This document shows, piece by piece, positions 1-13,500 of a stretch of DNA of 64,000 nt; position 1 is the first letter of the stretch; every line of letters starts with the position of its first letter. The DNA lies in contig VYZB01000341.1 of NCBI GenBank assembly GCA_013397455.1, forward strand, positions 908,621 through 972,620, read 5' to 3'. A program made the position numbers and the translations under genes. The notes below the pieces were generated by a model. That model did no database searches. It was not told where the DNA came from and worked only from the letters and a program-made list of their open reading frames with translations. The stretch comes from Crotophaga sulcirostris. Lineage: Eukaryota; Chordata; Aves; Cuculiformes; Crotophagidae.

Positions 1-294
1 TAATGTTTTCTTGATAGATTTCCACTGTGTTATAATTGATTATTCACTTTATGAACTCACACTTATTTTTTCTGATATTAATATCCAGATTCTAGAATAG
101 GCCAAATTATTTCAATTCAGGTTTTATAAAAATACCTAGACACTCTCCTGCCAAACCTTGGTATCAAAAAACAGATAAAGATGAAGATTACTTTGTCTTT
201 GTATCTGCAGCTTCAAAGTACATTTTAAAAATACCCTTGACAATAAGCTTTAATAAGAAACACTCTTAGGAACTTACACAATACAAAGAATGAG

Positions 295-443
295 GTTTTT
301 TTCTTTTTTTCTTTTTCTTTACTTTTTTTCTCTCTTTTTTTCTTTTCTTTTTCTCTTTTTATTTTGTCTTCTCTCTTCTTCATTTCTTTTTTTTCTTTCT
401 ATTTTCTTTTTAGTTCCTCTTTCTTCTTCTTTTTTTTTTTTAT
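295..443 (+). repeat. Pyrimidine-rich (T/C) tract
   Basis: About 150 bases of nearly pure T and C on the + strand with irregular TTTCTTTTTC-like units. It is a simple low-complexity tract inside the first visible RIN3 intron. Confidence 0.85.
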
Positions 444-544
444 TTCATTGGTCCCACTGGTGAGAGCCAATGGCACTGCTTGGCTGGGCAGCTCTGTAAG
501 AAGGGCCCTGCAGGGGCATTGGAGAGCCAGCTGAACCCAGACCT

Positions 545-915
545 ACTGAGGAGGGACTATAGGAACAGGTTTTGTTCGACCTGAAAGAGAAACAGCTTTG
601 GGGGGGACCTCACAGCAGCCCCTTTCTACCTGGAGGGAAGTCAAGGAGAAGACAGAGCCAGGCTCTACTCAGCCTTGCATGATGGAGGGACAAGAGGTGA
701 CAGGCCTAGACTGAAACCAGAGGAGTTCAAACTGGGTACATGGAAACACTCTCTCCCTCTGAGGACTGCAAGTGGTAACAGGTTGTCTGGAGTGGTTGTG
801 CACCTCCATCTTTGGAGGTTCTTGAGACCTGTCTGGACAAAACCCTGACCAGCTTGGTCTGGCCTCATGGTTTGGCCTATGGGGTTGGACAAGAGCCCTC
901 CTGGGGTCTCTGCCA
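545..915 (+). mobile_element. Degraded CR1 LINE fragment
   Basis: The phrases 'ctgaaagagaaacagctttg', 'acctcacagcagcccctttc', 'acctggagggaagt' and 'ggacaaaaccctgaccagct' follow the order of avian CR1 3' sequence. No intact reading frame remains. The ends are approximate. Confidence 0.65.
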
Positions 916-1420
916 GCCTGAAAGAGCTTCTGCTCTATAAGAAAACTCTGCCATGAGACACTGTGGCCACCAGCACCTTTAGTGCTATGTTCCTCTTGTG
1001 GACACTTGGATTCTTTCCATCTCAACATACAAGTGACTCCCTTGCTTTAGATCCAGACTGGGGCATTCTAGGGTGAATTGTTTGTGATTTAGGGCACTTA
1101 TGTGAGGAGCAACACTTGACAAATTGCGAGTGCAACTTTATACTCTTCAGTTAGTGAAACAGTTTACCTTAGTCTTAAGTGGAACATCAGGGATGCATAG
1201 AAACTTTGCTGGTTCCTTCATAGATCTGAATTTCACCCAGGTGTAATGTCCCTTTATTCATTATTTGTGCCGTGCAAAATTCAACCAAGTGGAACGAAGC
1301 TAAAATAAGATCATTTAAATGCGGATTGTACCAATAACAAACTTCATTGCAATGACCTAAAATAAAGTTCAGAAGCTCACATAATGTAGCCAAGCTCTTG
1401 ATTCCTTTCTCCTTATTCAG

Positions 1421-1535
1421 ATATTCTTGGTTAGGAAAGAGGGTAATGTGAACAACATGGTCCTTGCAGTCCGCCTGCCAGTGCAGAATGAGGCTCCCAG
1501 TGTGCTGGAGTACAACATTAAAGAAGAAAAATCAA
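1421..1535 (+). CDS. RIN3: RIN3 exon a: SH2 domain, FLVR strand
   Basis: The acceptor is the CAG ending at 1420 and the donor is GTAAG at 1536. The reading frame starts at 1421 (ATA TTC TTG GTT AGG AAA), giving [20 protein letters not shown] and ending [15 protein letters not shown] carries the conserved SH2 beta-B arginine that binds phosphotyrosine. The exon ends in phase 1 (a single A). An open frame runs on past the donor to 1642, but that part is intronic. Confidence 0.95.
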
Positions 1536-4500
1536 GTAAGTTCTTTACGTTTTTTGATCTTGTTCTAATTATTTTACTGCATCCTCTTGTGATCACCACT
1601 ATTTATGTCATTTCACTTGCAATGAGCAGGTTCCTCTTGTGACTGGCAGTAGATCTTGCTTTCATAGTGTATTTCAGTTAATATTTCCTGCAGCTGCTTT
1701 GCCTCAGCTCCCCTGTGGTTCTGCGCCTTGTGTTATCATTTACAGACTCCCAACAGGAAAATAAAGCTCCCCTAGATGAGCAGGTCAGTGCTTTGATCAA
1801 GCAAGGGGAGCTATCTTTCACCAGGTGGAAGTCCTGAGCAAGGTACAAGGCACTGACAGACTAAGCCTTGTTAGCTCATTGACTGTGTCTCTATTTCTGC
1901 CAGGCATCTGACACCTCTACCTTCCCTTTTCATACACCTCATACAGTCATATTGAACAACCATTATTCCCAAACTGTTTGACTGTTTTGAACACTTGGCT
2001 GTTTTTGAGATGCAGCTGGGTATGGAGGCTGGTGGTATCCGTGCTGTTCCTGATCAGACAGCCAAAAATGAACCAAGTTCACAGTCAGGCACACCTGAGG
2101 CAGCCCTTGGTCTGAATGGATGCGTAAGAGATATGATATACACTTCCCAAGAAATATTTGTAAACACAGGAATTTTAGGATAACATGAAATATGAACATG
2201 TATTTGAAATAGTTCATCAAAATATTTCACACTGCTTATTTATATGAACACATGATAATCCTCTGTCACTGAGCTCTACCCCAAAGCCAGCTCCCTGGGG
2301 GATATCAGGCAGGGGTTGGTCTCTTCTCTCAGGTGATCAGTGGCAGAACTAGAGGACATGGACTCAAGCTTCATCAGGGGAGGTTTAGGCTTGATATTAG
2401 GAAAAAGTTCTTCCCTGAAAGGGTGATTGACCATTGGAATGCGCTGCCCGGGGAGGTGGTGGAGTCGCCAACCCTGGAGGTGTTTAAGAGGAGATTGGAT
2501 GAGGCACTCAGTGCCAGGGTTTAGATGATGAGTTGGTGTTGGTGTTGGGTTATAGGTTGGACTGGATGATCTCAAAGGTCCTTTCCACCCTTGTAATACT
2601 GTGATACTGTGTCCAGATTAAGCATACGAGGGCAAGCATTAGCTGCAGGGTAGGGAAACGTTTTTCTTTATTTAGTTATTTGAAGTTGACCTAAGGCTTA
2701 GCTTTTGCATGGTGGGCAGTTGGGGTTTGATGATTCAAGTTTTCCTTTGGATAAAAGTTCAAAAATTGAATTCTGCCATCCTTAAAATGTCATTTATAGA
2801 AATGTTACTTCTTGACTTGTGCCCTGTGCCATAAAATGTGATTTCTTTGAGGAGACGCAAAGTAAAATGTAGTACAAAAATTTCACTGTAGATAGCTTAG
2901 CTAGAAAGACTTTTGTGCCATGTTTTTCAAACTTTCTTGCTTGCTACTTCTAATTTTTCACTAATTTAACATAAAGGATGTGTTCAGAGACACAGCTCTA
3001 TGGCAGGAACAAGAATTAAATCCATTTCCATCACTTTCATACAAGTTGCAAAGTAAGTGGAGGAGGGTAACTAAAAATTAGTTTTCATTCAAAAAGCAGG
3101 AGAACTGCCATCACATGTGTAGCAATTCCTGTGGCCACGAGGCTGTTGCATTCCTAGGGTGGATATTCACATTATTTTTAGCTTGCGTTCTGTCAGTGTG
3201 GAGCTGTAGAAAGCCTCTCAGTTCTCCATCCCACACCATTTTGACAGGAACAAACTGAGCGTGGAAACAGTCATGCTTTTGCTTCCTGTCTCATTCAGGG
3301 AAAGCAGCATAGTTTTTGAGTTTAGAAGAAATCAAGTTAATTCCTGTTAGTAAAGCCAAAGGACTATATCTGGTGTAAGGGGAGATGGTAAATCTTCTGT
3401 GTCTCAGAGTAACCTAATACATTAGCTTTGATTTATTGTCTCTGTGTTACTCCAACTGCTTTCTAACGTGTTTTTCAAGAAATAAAATTATCTGTTGTCT
3501 GAATGCTTTAGAAGAACTAAGACCAGAATTTGAGATTCCTTGCTAAGTACCCTGGTAGTCTGGATTGCCTCAGCTTAATGAAGTGCACTTCAGTCTTCCC
3601 TGGTATTCTGTGAGTGTCAGGGGAGGAGACCTCTGGGTGCCCGCAGTGAGTATCTGCAGACCAGAGACCTTCTCAGGTTGTGGGATGTTTGGAAGTTTTG
3701 TCTGTTGGAAGTTCAGTGTTACAGTTCTGAGAGTGCATACAGCACGCCAGCTGCACAGCCTGAGCACCACTTGCACAGTTTTTTCAGGCATCTAGTCTTT
3801 AACTTCAGAAAGCTCCTCCTCAGTTCTCTATGCTTGCTAAAGGGAGCCTTCAGCTTGCAAACTGAGAGGTGAATCCTCCTGGTAGCTACCTGCTCTCTGA
3901 GCCTGCGTGAAGTGGACCAGAGCTGGTGCCCTTCCAATTACAGCTGTAATTCCCCTGCCGTTTGAGAATCCCCCTTCCCAACTGTACCAGGGACAAGGAG
4001 CTTTAGTTTTGCTGGCCTGCTCCTGGTATTTCCTTTCCAAGGTGACAGATAAGCAGTGATTTGTGCAATCTGCCTCGCAGAGAGTTGTTTGTCCCTTTCT
4101 GAGAGCTGACTCCTCCTGAAAGGTTTGAAGAAGTGGGAACAAGTTCTTCTCCCTGTTATCTTGGTTCAACTCATTAGACTCCAGACTTGACGCATGCAAA
4201 TGTAAACTGAAATCTGAATTTGCCTTGACATGTACAGTTCAGATTTTACGCAGGTCCTCCCTTCCAGTTAAAACTCAAGATGCAACCCATCCTGGCCGCC
4301 TATTTTGGAGCACCTTGCCAGCTGCTTCTTGTCATTTTCACAAGGACTCAGTGCTATCTCAGCTTCACAAGTGACACAAAGAAGGATGTGCTATGCTTAG
4401 AGGTGTCACGATGGATCCGTGCCATCTTTGCAGTGATGTCCATCATTTAATTTTAACATATGCAGCTTTAAACAGCCAGTTTTACTGCTCAGCTCTTCGC

Positions 4501-7500
4501 AAAAGCTGTTCTCATCCCATCCTTTTATGCTCTTCAGAAGGCATTTGAGAGCATTGAAGATGTACAGAGTTTGCTGCCCAGCCCCTGAGACCCATGTACA
4601 GACAACCATTCAATGAAGTACAAAAAAGGGAAGCTTCCTAGAATTACACTTCCAAATAATTGTGGATCATTTTTCTTCTTTTGTTTTTCATCATATCAGA
4701 TCTGCTTTGTTGTTGTTTGATGAAATCTTTAGGGAAGTATAGTTTTCTAAGGGGAAGATAGGATTTAATTGTGATTTTTTTTTAAATGGAAATACCCAAA
4801 GAATCCAGTAGGTAAGAGGGTCAAGAAATGAAATCTCTTTTTTTTGGGGGGGGCGGAATTTTCACCAGTTCTTTGAAGTAGCCTTAGAATCATAAAATAG
4901 GAGAATGAGAGACTGCATTTTAATATCCTCTTTCTGCTTCTTTATCTTTGGTTGTAATTCCTTTAGAGACAGGAAGGCTAAATCCTGGTTGCAGCAGCAG
5001 GTATGGTAGAGACCCAGTGGCAGACACCATGGGGTTCATCATAAAAATTAAGAAACCCACCAACTTTCAAAGCCTTAGATCTCTCTAGTTTTGCTTCTTG
5101 GCCCGAAGGATCCCTTATTTCTTACTCATAACAGTGGAAATCTCCCAGAGAGAAGGCTTTTTACAAGATTTCTTCCATTTAGAGATGCAATGTTGGGACC
5201 TACCTCTCACTAAAATCTCAACTGCTTTGTGTGCTTTCAGTCCTGAGAGTTTTCCCTCTCTTCTGCTTTGCCCCAAAATGGAACTCAAGCCTCACATACC
5301 TCAAGAACTCCACACCATTTCCTCAGCTGACTCCTACCCTTGGCTCTCTCAGCAAATTATTTGTAACCTCAGGTCCCTGTTCTCCTTCCCCTTTATGTGT
5401 ATACAGGCAGAAATAATTCCAATGACATCAGTGACATTGCAGAAGTAATAATAAGAAAAAAAATCAGATGTTTAAAGTAAATGTGCATGTTTGAAGTAAT
5501 ATTGCATTTCTCAAAACCGCAATTTAGACAAGTAAAGGTGTTTCTTTGTACACTAGATTTTAGGAACAATTTTTTAGATCAATCAGAAAAAGGAAGATAT
5601 TATTTAATGGCTAAGATTTCACAATCTACTTTCTTGCCTTAATAAATAGGTGCACTCTAACGTTGTGAAGGCAAGCTTAACTCTCAAAGACATCTTTGTC
5701 CATCATTACAAAGTAACTTCAGCCGCTTCTACACTAACATTCCTCCTTCTCAAGCACTTATGGGGGAAAAAGACTTTTTATTATAAACTAATGTGGTTTG
5801 CATAGGATAAAAAAGGCATGTGCAGTCATTCTGACTGTCCTGTAACAGCAGCAGATGATGATTTACAGAGGGACATTAGAGTAACATGGGGCTGGACTTT
5901 GTTCAAATTTGCAGGCTTAGATCTAAAGAGAGCTACTGAAACCCTGGTCTTTCACCTATTTCACTCTGCTGGCACCCTGGCTGCTATTGCCAGGTGCAGT
6001 CCATTATGGCAGATTTCCATTTCATTTTCTTAACAGTTCTTTTAATAGATGTTGCTGAGGCTGGATTAACAAACTCAGAGGCCAAAGTCCTCACTGCTAA
6101 CATGGCACAACATGGTCAGGTGGTGTTTTCCCGCATGAACTGTGCTGAAGTATTGCACAAATGAGGTCATGGAAAAAAATGGGAGGATAGTTCAGTCCCT
6201 GCAGCCTACTCACAATTCAGCTCCCTTAATGAGAGTGGCCAGTTGCGCAGATGATTTTTCTGATATGGATATTTTTGTGGAAGTGTTTGCAGTTCTTGCA
6301 ATAGCTTCCTCAGTTTTGCAAGTCTTTCTGCTAACAACCTGCCTGCCGGAATCAGGAAGTAAAGTGATAATAGGAGACTTTTTTTTCCCCAGAAAGAGAA
6401 ATAAGCCTCATAATTTCAGTAAAAACCCTAAAGATGTAACCTTAAAATTTTCTTAAAGACTCAGCAAAAGAGAAGATATAGGAAAACAACCTAGAGGAGT
6501 ACAATCTCTGATTTGTAAAATTAATTTTAATTGCATTTCTTTTGGATCCCTTCTGAACTGGGATGGAGATGGAAAAGGTGGAAATCTGTGGAACTGACTG
6601 AGGCCACAAACATGGGATCTTTCACTTTATAGCTAAAATGAATGAACTGAAGTATGTGCTGGTATTGATGACACTGACTTCTAAGATGAAACCATTTATT
6701 TGGGCAGCACTTGCAGATTTTCATGGGAGGTTTTTAAGACAGGGCTAGATGAAGCCTTGAGCAACTTGGTTTGGGCTAGAGACATCCTGGGGTCCTTGAT
6801 AGACTGAGTGATCCCATGGGAGAGAACCAGCCAGTGAGACTGAGTCAGTCTGTGGCCAAGCTCAGGGCAGATGGCAGTTCTTAGAAAAGATGTCTCAGAA
6901 GAGAAGCAAAAGCATTTCCCATTCTCAAAGACCTGGGAGAAATACTGCTAAGATTTACAGAGGGATGATAGTGCAAAAGGATAAATAAAACCACATGTGA
7001 AGTTAATAGCACTGCAATGCTCCTGGTCTGGTTTTGCACCGGTGCTACAGGGACTTTTCAATTGGAGTAGGTGAGTCCAAGGAGTAGATGCACATCCCAT
7101 CGTTCCCAAGTTGAACCTCTGGAGACAACCTCTGGCTCATCAGAGGACAGGCAGAAAACCCATCAGAAAGTACCTTCAGTTACTTCTGTTATCACTGTAA
7201 TTGTACCATAGTTCTTTTTCAAGTGGTCACTTTAACCAAAACAGTTGACCTACTTGAGTAGAAGCCCTGCAGCTTTCAACACCAAAAAGAAGAATGCTTC
7301 ATACTGTAAACTAAGGCATGAAAAGCAGGGTAGGACTATTTATAGCTCTGATTTCCTCTGAATAGATGAGAGACTAAACTTGACATTACAGACTGAAAAG
7401 ACCAAGGTGTTGGGTTTTTTTTTTTTTGATACCCCATGCTACTATTTGGTGATAAAGCAGATAAAGAGGGGGCTGCCATGGCAACCACCTCATGAACCAC

Positions 7501-10500
7501 CCTGGAGGCTTGTGTGCCAACCAAAACAGTAATTAAGCATCTTTAGCTTGAAGTTTACTACAGAATATGATTTTATTCAATATATAGAGAAGGTAAAAAC
7601 ATCAGCAGTCCTAGTAACTAGTAGTTAGGGTACTGCAGCCTCACTAACACAAGTAATGTAGGTGGAAATGGGTGTGGGCACTGTTCCTAGGATAAGCAGG
7701 AGCCAGGTTTTAGGTGATTTCCAAGGCTGTAACTTTGAGCTGACACTGCTGTCACGAGAAGCGCTGTTGCTGTCCCTCATCTTCCAGTTGAGTGTTCATG
7801 CTGTCATGCCCTTCTAGGTGTGAGCAGCTTGGATGTGGGGATGCAGGATGGCATGGTGGGGCAATGCTTCCTTAGGGGTGCTACCACATATGGGGTTGCA
7901 TGAAATAAAAGATGGAAAGGAGAAGAAAGTGATATTGGGGGTGGAGCTGGTGGCTTTGGGAAGGGTGGGTAGCAGACTGAAGACAGAAATCTGGAAACAG
8001 AGTAGAGAGGGTCAGGATGGGGCCACATCCTGCATGACTATGTGAGCCTTCAAGATGCTCTGTGCAAAGCTGACGATTTTTCCAGTTTACTTTAGAGGAA
8101 TGTTTACATCTATTGTTGTGTGATGGAGTGTGTGACTGAGGCGAAGTAAGAACCTGTTGTCAGCTCTGAGCCTGACTAGCCTGAAAAAAACCCTCAGAAA
8201 TGTGGTGGAAAAAATAACAGAGTTATTAAAGTCCTCGGGGGAGGAGAACCCTCTTCTTTTCTCTCACCAAAAATGGTTGACTTCCCTAATTCCATCTCAA
8301 TTAAGCAAATCATACATTTCAGCAGCAGAACTGGTCCAAGACTACTTTTTTAAAGGATTAGACAGTCGATGAATAATAAAAGTTTGTGTATTTTTAGCAG
8401 GGGAGGCTGGAAAAGCTGAATATATACTTAACATTAAGCTTCAGATTTTAAGCAGTTTAATTGCATGTAAGGAGGTTTTGAGCAGGCAGGCTGGTCTCCT
8501 GTTCTCCTGTAGTAAATGACTCCTGTTCAGTGTGGTAGACACCTCGACATTAAGGAGAGCAGACTGACAAATGTTGTCTTTTAAAGCAGTTCCTGTAGCT
8601 GCCAACAGAGTGTCAGTACGACAGCTCTGAAGGTGTAGAGTTATCCTAGTTAGCCTCACTCAGATACAGATAACAATCTGCCTACATCACTCAGGGCCCG
8701 GCATGGGCTGATTTCCACTGTTTATGCATGTTTCTCATTAGCGAGAAAAGCCTAGCATCACCTACACAGATCTTGGCACGAAAAACCTAGCACTGAGCAC
8801 GTCTGCGCCGTGGCGTGGGATAACTGGGCAGCTCTGCCCCAGCCCTGGCCTCCAGCTCAAGGAGTGCCATTCTGCTGTTGCTTTCTGCTGGATCTCATCT
8901 GTCTCCACAGACAATGCAAGGCCAAAGGCCACCTCTGCGTGGGCTGTTATGAGGACACAAGAGACATTATCGTTGTCTGGTCTACCGTCTGTGGTTTGAA
9001 TTGAGATAGGGATGGAAGTCCCCTAAGGACGTCTAACCTAGACTTCTTCCCAAAGTTAGTCTACCCAGCAAGGATGAGTTCTCCATTATCCCTATCATTA
9101 TTAACCCTAAAAGCTGGGGTAGCATTGAGGAGTTCCTACTCAGGACACTACTTTGAATTAGAAGCCCAGAGTTTTGGTTTGGCAAGAACAGGGACTGAGG
9201 ACTGAGGGGATATTGTAAAACATGGCATGAGGACACATTTTACAGCCTGTTGTGCAAGTTCATACTATCTCTTCTGAATGCAGGTGTGCACAAGGAAAGC
9301 AGAAAGTCTCACCAAGTCCCGCTCATTTGAACTGAGTTCCACATCACTTTGATGCACTGCTTATTTTAAAACCTAAACCACTTTTAATACATAAGACGCT
9401 TGTGCAGCTGCTTTTTCAAGATGTAACAGTGCCAGATTTCTGTGTGGTTTACAAGTTGTTTTGGAAACATTCTGGTTGCTTATAGTGTGTGGGTTTTTTC
9501 TTTTTTTTTTTTAAATCTCTTATCTTGAAGAGTTACGTCCCCTCTCCCCATGCAAGCGTTTTCATTTTTACTTTAGGCTTTAAACCACTAGGATTGTAGG
9601 GAAAGCCTGCTGGAAAGACACCCTCAGGGTCTTGTTAGCTTTGTTAATCCTCATTTTGGCTTTTTTTTTTGCCTTATTTTTCACTCCCAAGAGACATAAT
9701 GCAAAATCTGTGTGTAATCAGAGCTAGAGACTATGCGTGCTATTCTAGGATAATATTATCTTACTCTACCCTGCTTAGTACCTTGAACATAACCCAAAAA
9801 GCTTACTGATTTTAAAACAGCTGGCCTAAATCAGTGTCCATAATACCAGTGCCCTTGTCTCAGGGGCTAAACTGGAACAAATTATAATTTTTGTCCTTGG
9901 ACAGTGGTTGCTATCTGAAGATTTTAAAGAGCTTAACAAACAAGAGTTTAGACTTGTAAATGAGGTAAATAAGATACTGCTCAAAATAAAATGAGGGCAG
10001 TAAGGACCTCATAGTTTGACCTTTGAGTAAGACCTTTAAGGTCAGTGAGAGTGCAATCTATCCCCTCAGAAGAGTGGGAATCAGAATACCTTCTTCTACC
10101 AGCTTGGCAACTAGGTGTGACCACAGCTCTTGGAAGCAGAAACATAATTTTATTCCTTTTATTATCCACCCTTTTGACCTTTGCCATTTCAGAATGCCAT
10201 TTCATCACTCATCTTTGGAAAGTGTGTTTTTTCCTCCTGGAAATTTCTCACGCAGAATGTGGTTCTGGGTGCTGGAAAAGCTTGTGTTTTGCATCTTCTT
10301 CAGTGGCGTGAAATTAATTTTGCACAATACAATTATATTTTTGGAAAAATATAGTTTAAAAATAGATCCGTCTTACACTCAAGACCGAAGCTCATTAACA
10401 CTTCAGTAATTCATTAGTTTCAATTTACCAGGAATGGCCACCAGCAGTGATTTTTTTCATCATGGGTAGAAAGACTAAACTCTGTAGAAACCATAAACCA

Positions 10501-13500
10501 TGGTACTGAGTGCCTCATCCAATCTCCTCTTAAACACCTCCAGGGTTGGCGACTCCACGACCTCCCTGGGCAGCGCATTCCCATGGCCAATCACCCTTTC
10601 AGGGAAGAACTTTTTCCTAATATCAAGCCTAAACTTTCCCTGATGAAGCCAGAGACTTATCAAAGGAGGGAAATACTAATGAGAGGTACGGTTAGGAGGC
10701 TGTGGAGTTATAATCTTAAATCTTAAAATAGAAACAGAAAAATGGAATCACTCTCATGATGACAAATCTCACAGTTTGCCAGAATCTGGAAAGATAAGAG
10801 CATCTCTAGCCCATCCAAGCAGGACTTCTGAGGTTGGTTGTGTTCTCAGTAGTCCTCTATCAACACAACTGCTGGGGAAATAGGAATTCATATCTTTGAA
10901 TTCAGATGTCTCTGAAGGATTACACAGATATCAAAAACAGTGAATAGGGCTAACAGTGCCATTAGAGAAGAAGAAGCTGAAGTAATTGGGTCCCATGAGC
11001 CTATGTGAGAAGATGGAAACTAGGGTAGTTTGTCCATGTGATCAGAACAACAGTATTAGTAAACACAATTCTAAAGGGAAAAACCAAAGAGGAAGGGAAG
11101 GCAGAATGCCCAGTGCTCAAAAACATCAAAATCTGGATGGAGAAATGATGGGGAGATCTAAAGAGTGAAGGAAACACGAAGACAGATTCCAGTCAGTGAC
11201 TAAAGGTGACACTCTTCAGAGGATGTTAGTGTAATAAAGGAAAAGATGAGACAATCATAAATATTTATAGCAGTTCATAACTGCCCATGTCCTGTTCACT
11301 TATTGAGTTGCATGAAGGACACTAAACGGGGTATGGTCAGCAGCAAACCATTAATTCATATTACTAATGCTTCCATCACCCAAAATAAAAACTTCAATTA
11401 ATTCTGATATCTTTGTTTCAAGGCTGCTCAAAATTGCCCACTGACCTAGACATTTCCCCTTCTATTTCCTGAAGGTGACTTTTTTGTATGGATTTCTAAA
11501 TATCAGGTAAAACTCAATATGCTGTGGCAATATGTTTGGCTCACAGAACCCAGCCTATTTTTTGCTGTTGCTTTTGACCATGTTCTTGACATCCTCCCAC
11601 TGTTCTGTGGAGACATAGGTATATCCTTGCTCTTCAGATGCCCTGGGTGTAGTTTTACAGGCCAAAGAGAGGTGATTTTTCTCTCTGCAGTTTTCAGCAG
11701 GATTACAGCAGTCTGGCAGAAAAGTGTCTGCTTATAGCTTTTGCAGAAGTCATGAGTTCCTATAAATGGCAACATCATGATCCTTCCCTGAGCAGTAGTG
11801 CTCATGTCAGTGGAATGTCCCAGCTACCCACAACACATCCACAGCCAGAGAAATGCACCTCTTCCTGACTCTCTTCTCAGAGCAGAGTGCTTTAACGGAA
11901 GTAATGGAAGACACGTTGCCCCCAACAGTCAGCAGAGCCCTTTCAGCTGTACAAACTTATTTTTTTCTGCATCTTTCCAGGAATCAGAAAAATCCAGCAG
12001 GATCCACATAATGGTCTCCAAAAGCAGATGGTAACCATTCCCACAGCGATGTTCCTATAGTTAGTGTTGGGTTCTAGGTTGGACTCGATGATCTCAGAGG
12101 TCCTTTCCAACCTTGTAATACTCTGTGTGTGTGTGTGTGTGTGTGATCTGCCACCCCACAGAAAAGCGCTCAGGAAGCACTGTTTATCAGTGATGCCTGC
12201 TGATGATCAGCAGGTGTTTAGATAAAAAAAAAAAAAAAGTTAAGGAAAAAATGTTACGGTTTCCCAGGAAAGACCTTCTCCACAGGAGACAGTAAGGCTT
12301 TCCCCACGGATACTGGGCTGGGAGCTGGTCCAAGTAGCTGTGGTAACCTTATGCAGGCTGCTTGATGCTGTCACTGCTCAGAATACATTTTGGGCAGAGT
12401 ATTGGTCCTGATGGCGATTGTACCTTAAATAATGAACTGTGTAAATCAGTGTTTTTCTATTCTTACTTGTTTGCAGGCCACCCAAATATGTCCCAGCAGA
12501 GCTGTGAGTCTCTGCATGATGAATTCCAGCCTGCTGACAAATGTGCTTGATTTTATTACCTTCTGTGACCTCTCAGAGCAGATGAGGGACAGTCAAGTTT
12601 CTGTATATCATCTGCTGAAAACTCTGTCCTTAAGCTCCAGCTTTTGTACAGGGGCTGCTTTAGCTGTATAACTCCTGGTGATTTGTGGTGTTTTATACTA
12701 TTTCACTATATCCAGGTGGAGGAGTAGCTTTTCGATGACAAGGTACTTTTATGTGGATATTCCTGACACGGAGAGGCTTGGTCTAAAATTCAGGCTCCCA
12801 AGTGGCAGAGCTTCCTGGTACAGGAACAATCATTAATCCCAATCCAAGCAATTTACTCGTGTTTGTAAACATTTACAGGCGCAGCCGGCTCTCTTACATA
12901 CACCTGCAACTTGTGATGCCAAAGTGAACATGTGGTTCTTAACAGAAAAGAGTCCTTAAAACTGTTGTCCACACAAAGGGCTTTATTTAATTGCTGGAGA
13001 TCCAAGTGCATTCAGACTCTTGGGTTTTGGTTAATTCTCTGGAACAGCACTGGGTTTTGTCTTTATTTTTGTTTCCTGTGTCAGAGCTGTAAAGCAGATG
13101 GACTTCAAACTATAGAAATTGTTCATGGTAGATTTTTAATGAAAATACCTGACTGAAACATGATTCTTGCTTAGGAAAAAAGAAGAAACTTGCTGAACAT
13201 TTACTTTTTCCAGTTGTGGGAGAAAAGGGAAAGGGACTGTTTTTCTCAAAGTATATTTTAAATTCCACATTGCAGTCTGGTATCAGTGTGCACACTGAGG
13301 CTGACGTGTTCATGCTGATCCAACACAAACTGGTGTTAGGAATGACTTCTGAGAATCACATAGCCTTTGGCTCTTTTGAAAAAAATGCCTACTTTGGTGT
13401 ATTCAATGCAAAATAGCAACAGGCAGGGTCTGGGCTAGGACAAAGGGAGAAGTAAAAGGAGGAAATGCCTTGTTTGGGGAATGAACTGTGAAGCTGAACA

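Larger units (their letters stand above)
1..1420 (+). other. RIN3: Upstream intron of RIN3 (partial)
   Basis: No exon for the N-terminus or first SH2 strand was recognised here. The stretch holds a pyrimidine-rich tract (295-443) and a CR1 fragment (about 545-915), listed separately. Short open frames overlap the CR1 copy. Confidence 0.7.

Noticed and set aside
1447..1642. Possible extension of the first RIN3 exon to the in-frame stop at 1642
   Set aside because: A strong GTAAG donor at 1536 and the perfect phase join to 14771 (ILYLEGS) show that the exon ends at 1535.
3837..4199. 120-codon open frame on the - strand
   Set aside because: Unrecognised low-information sequence, no conserved motif and no exon boundaries.
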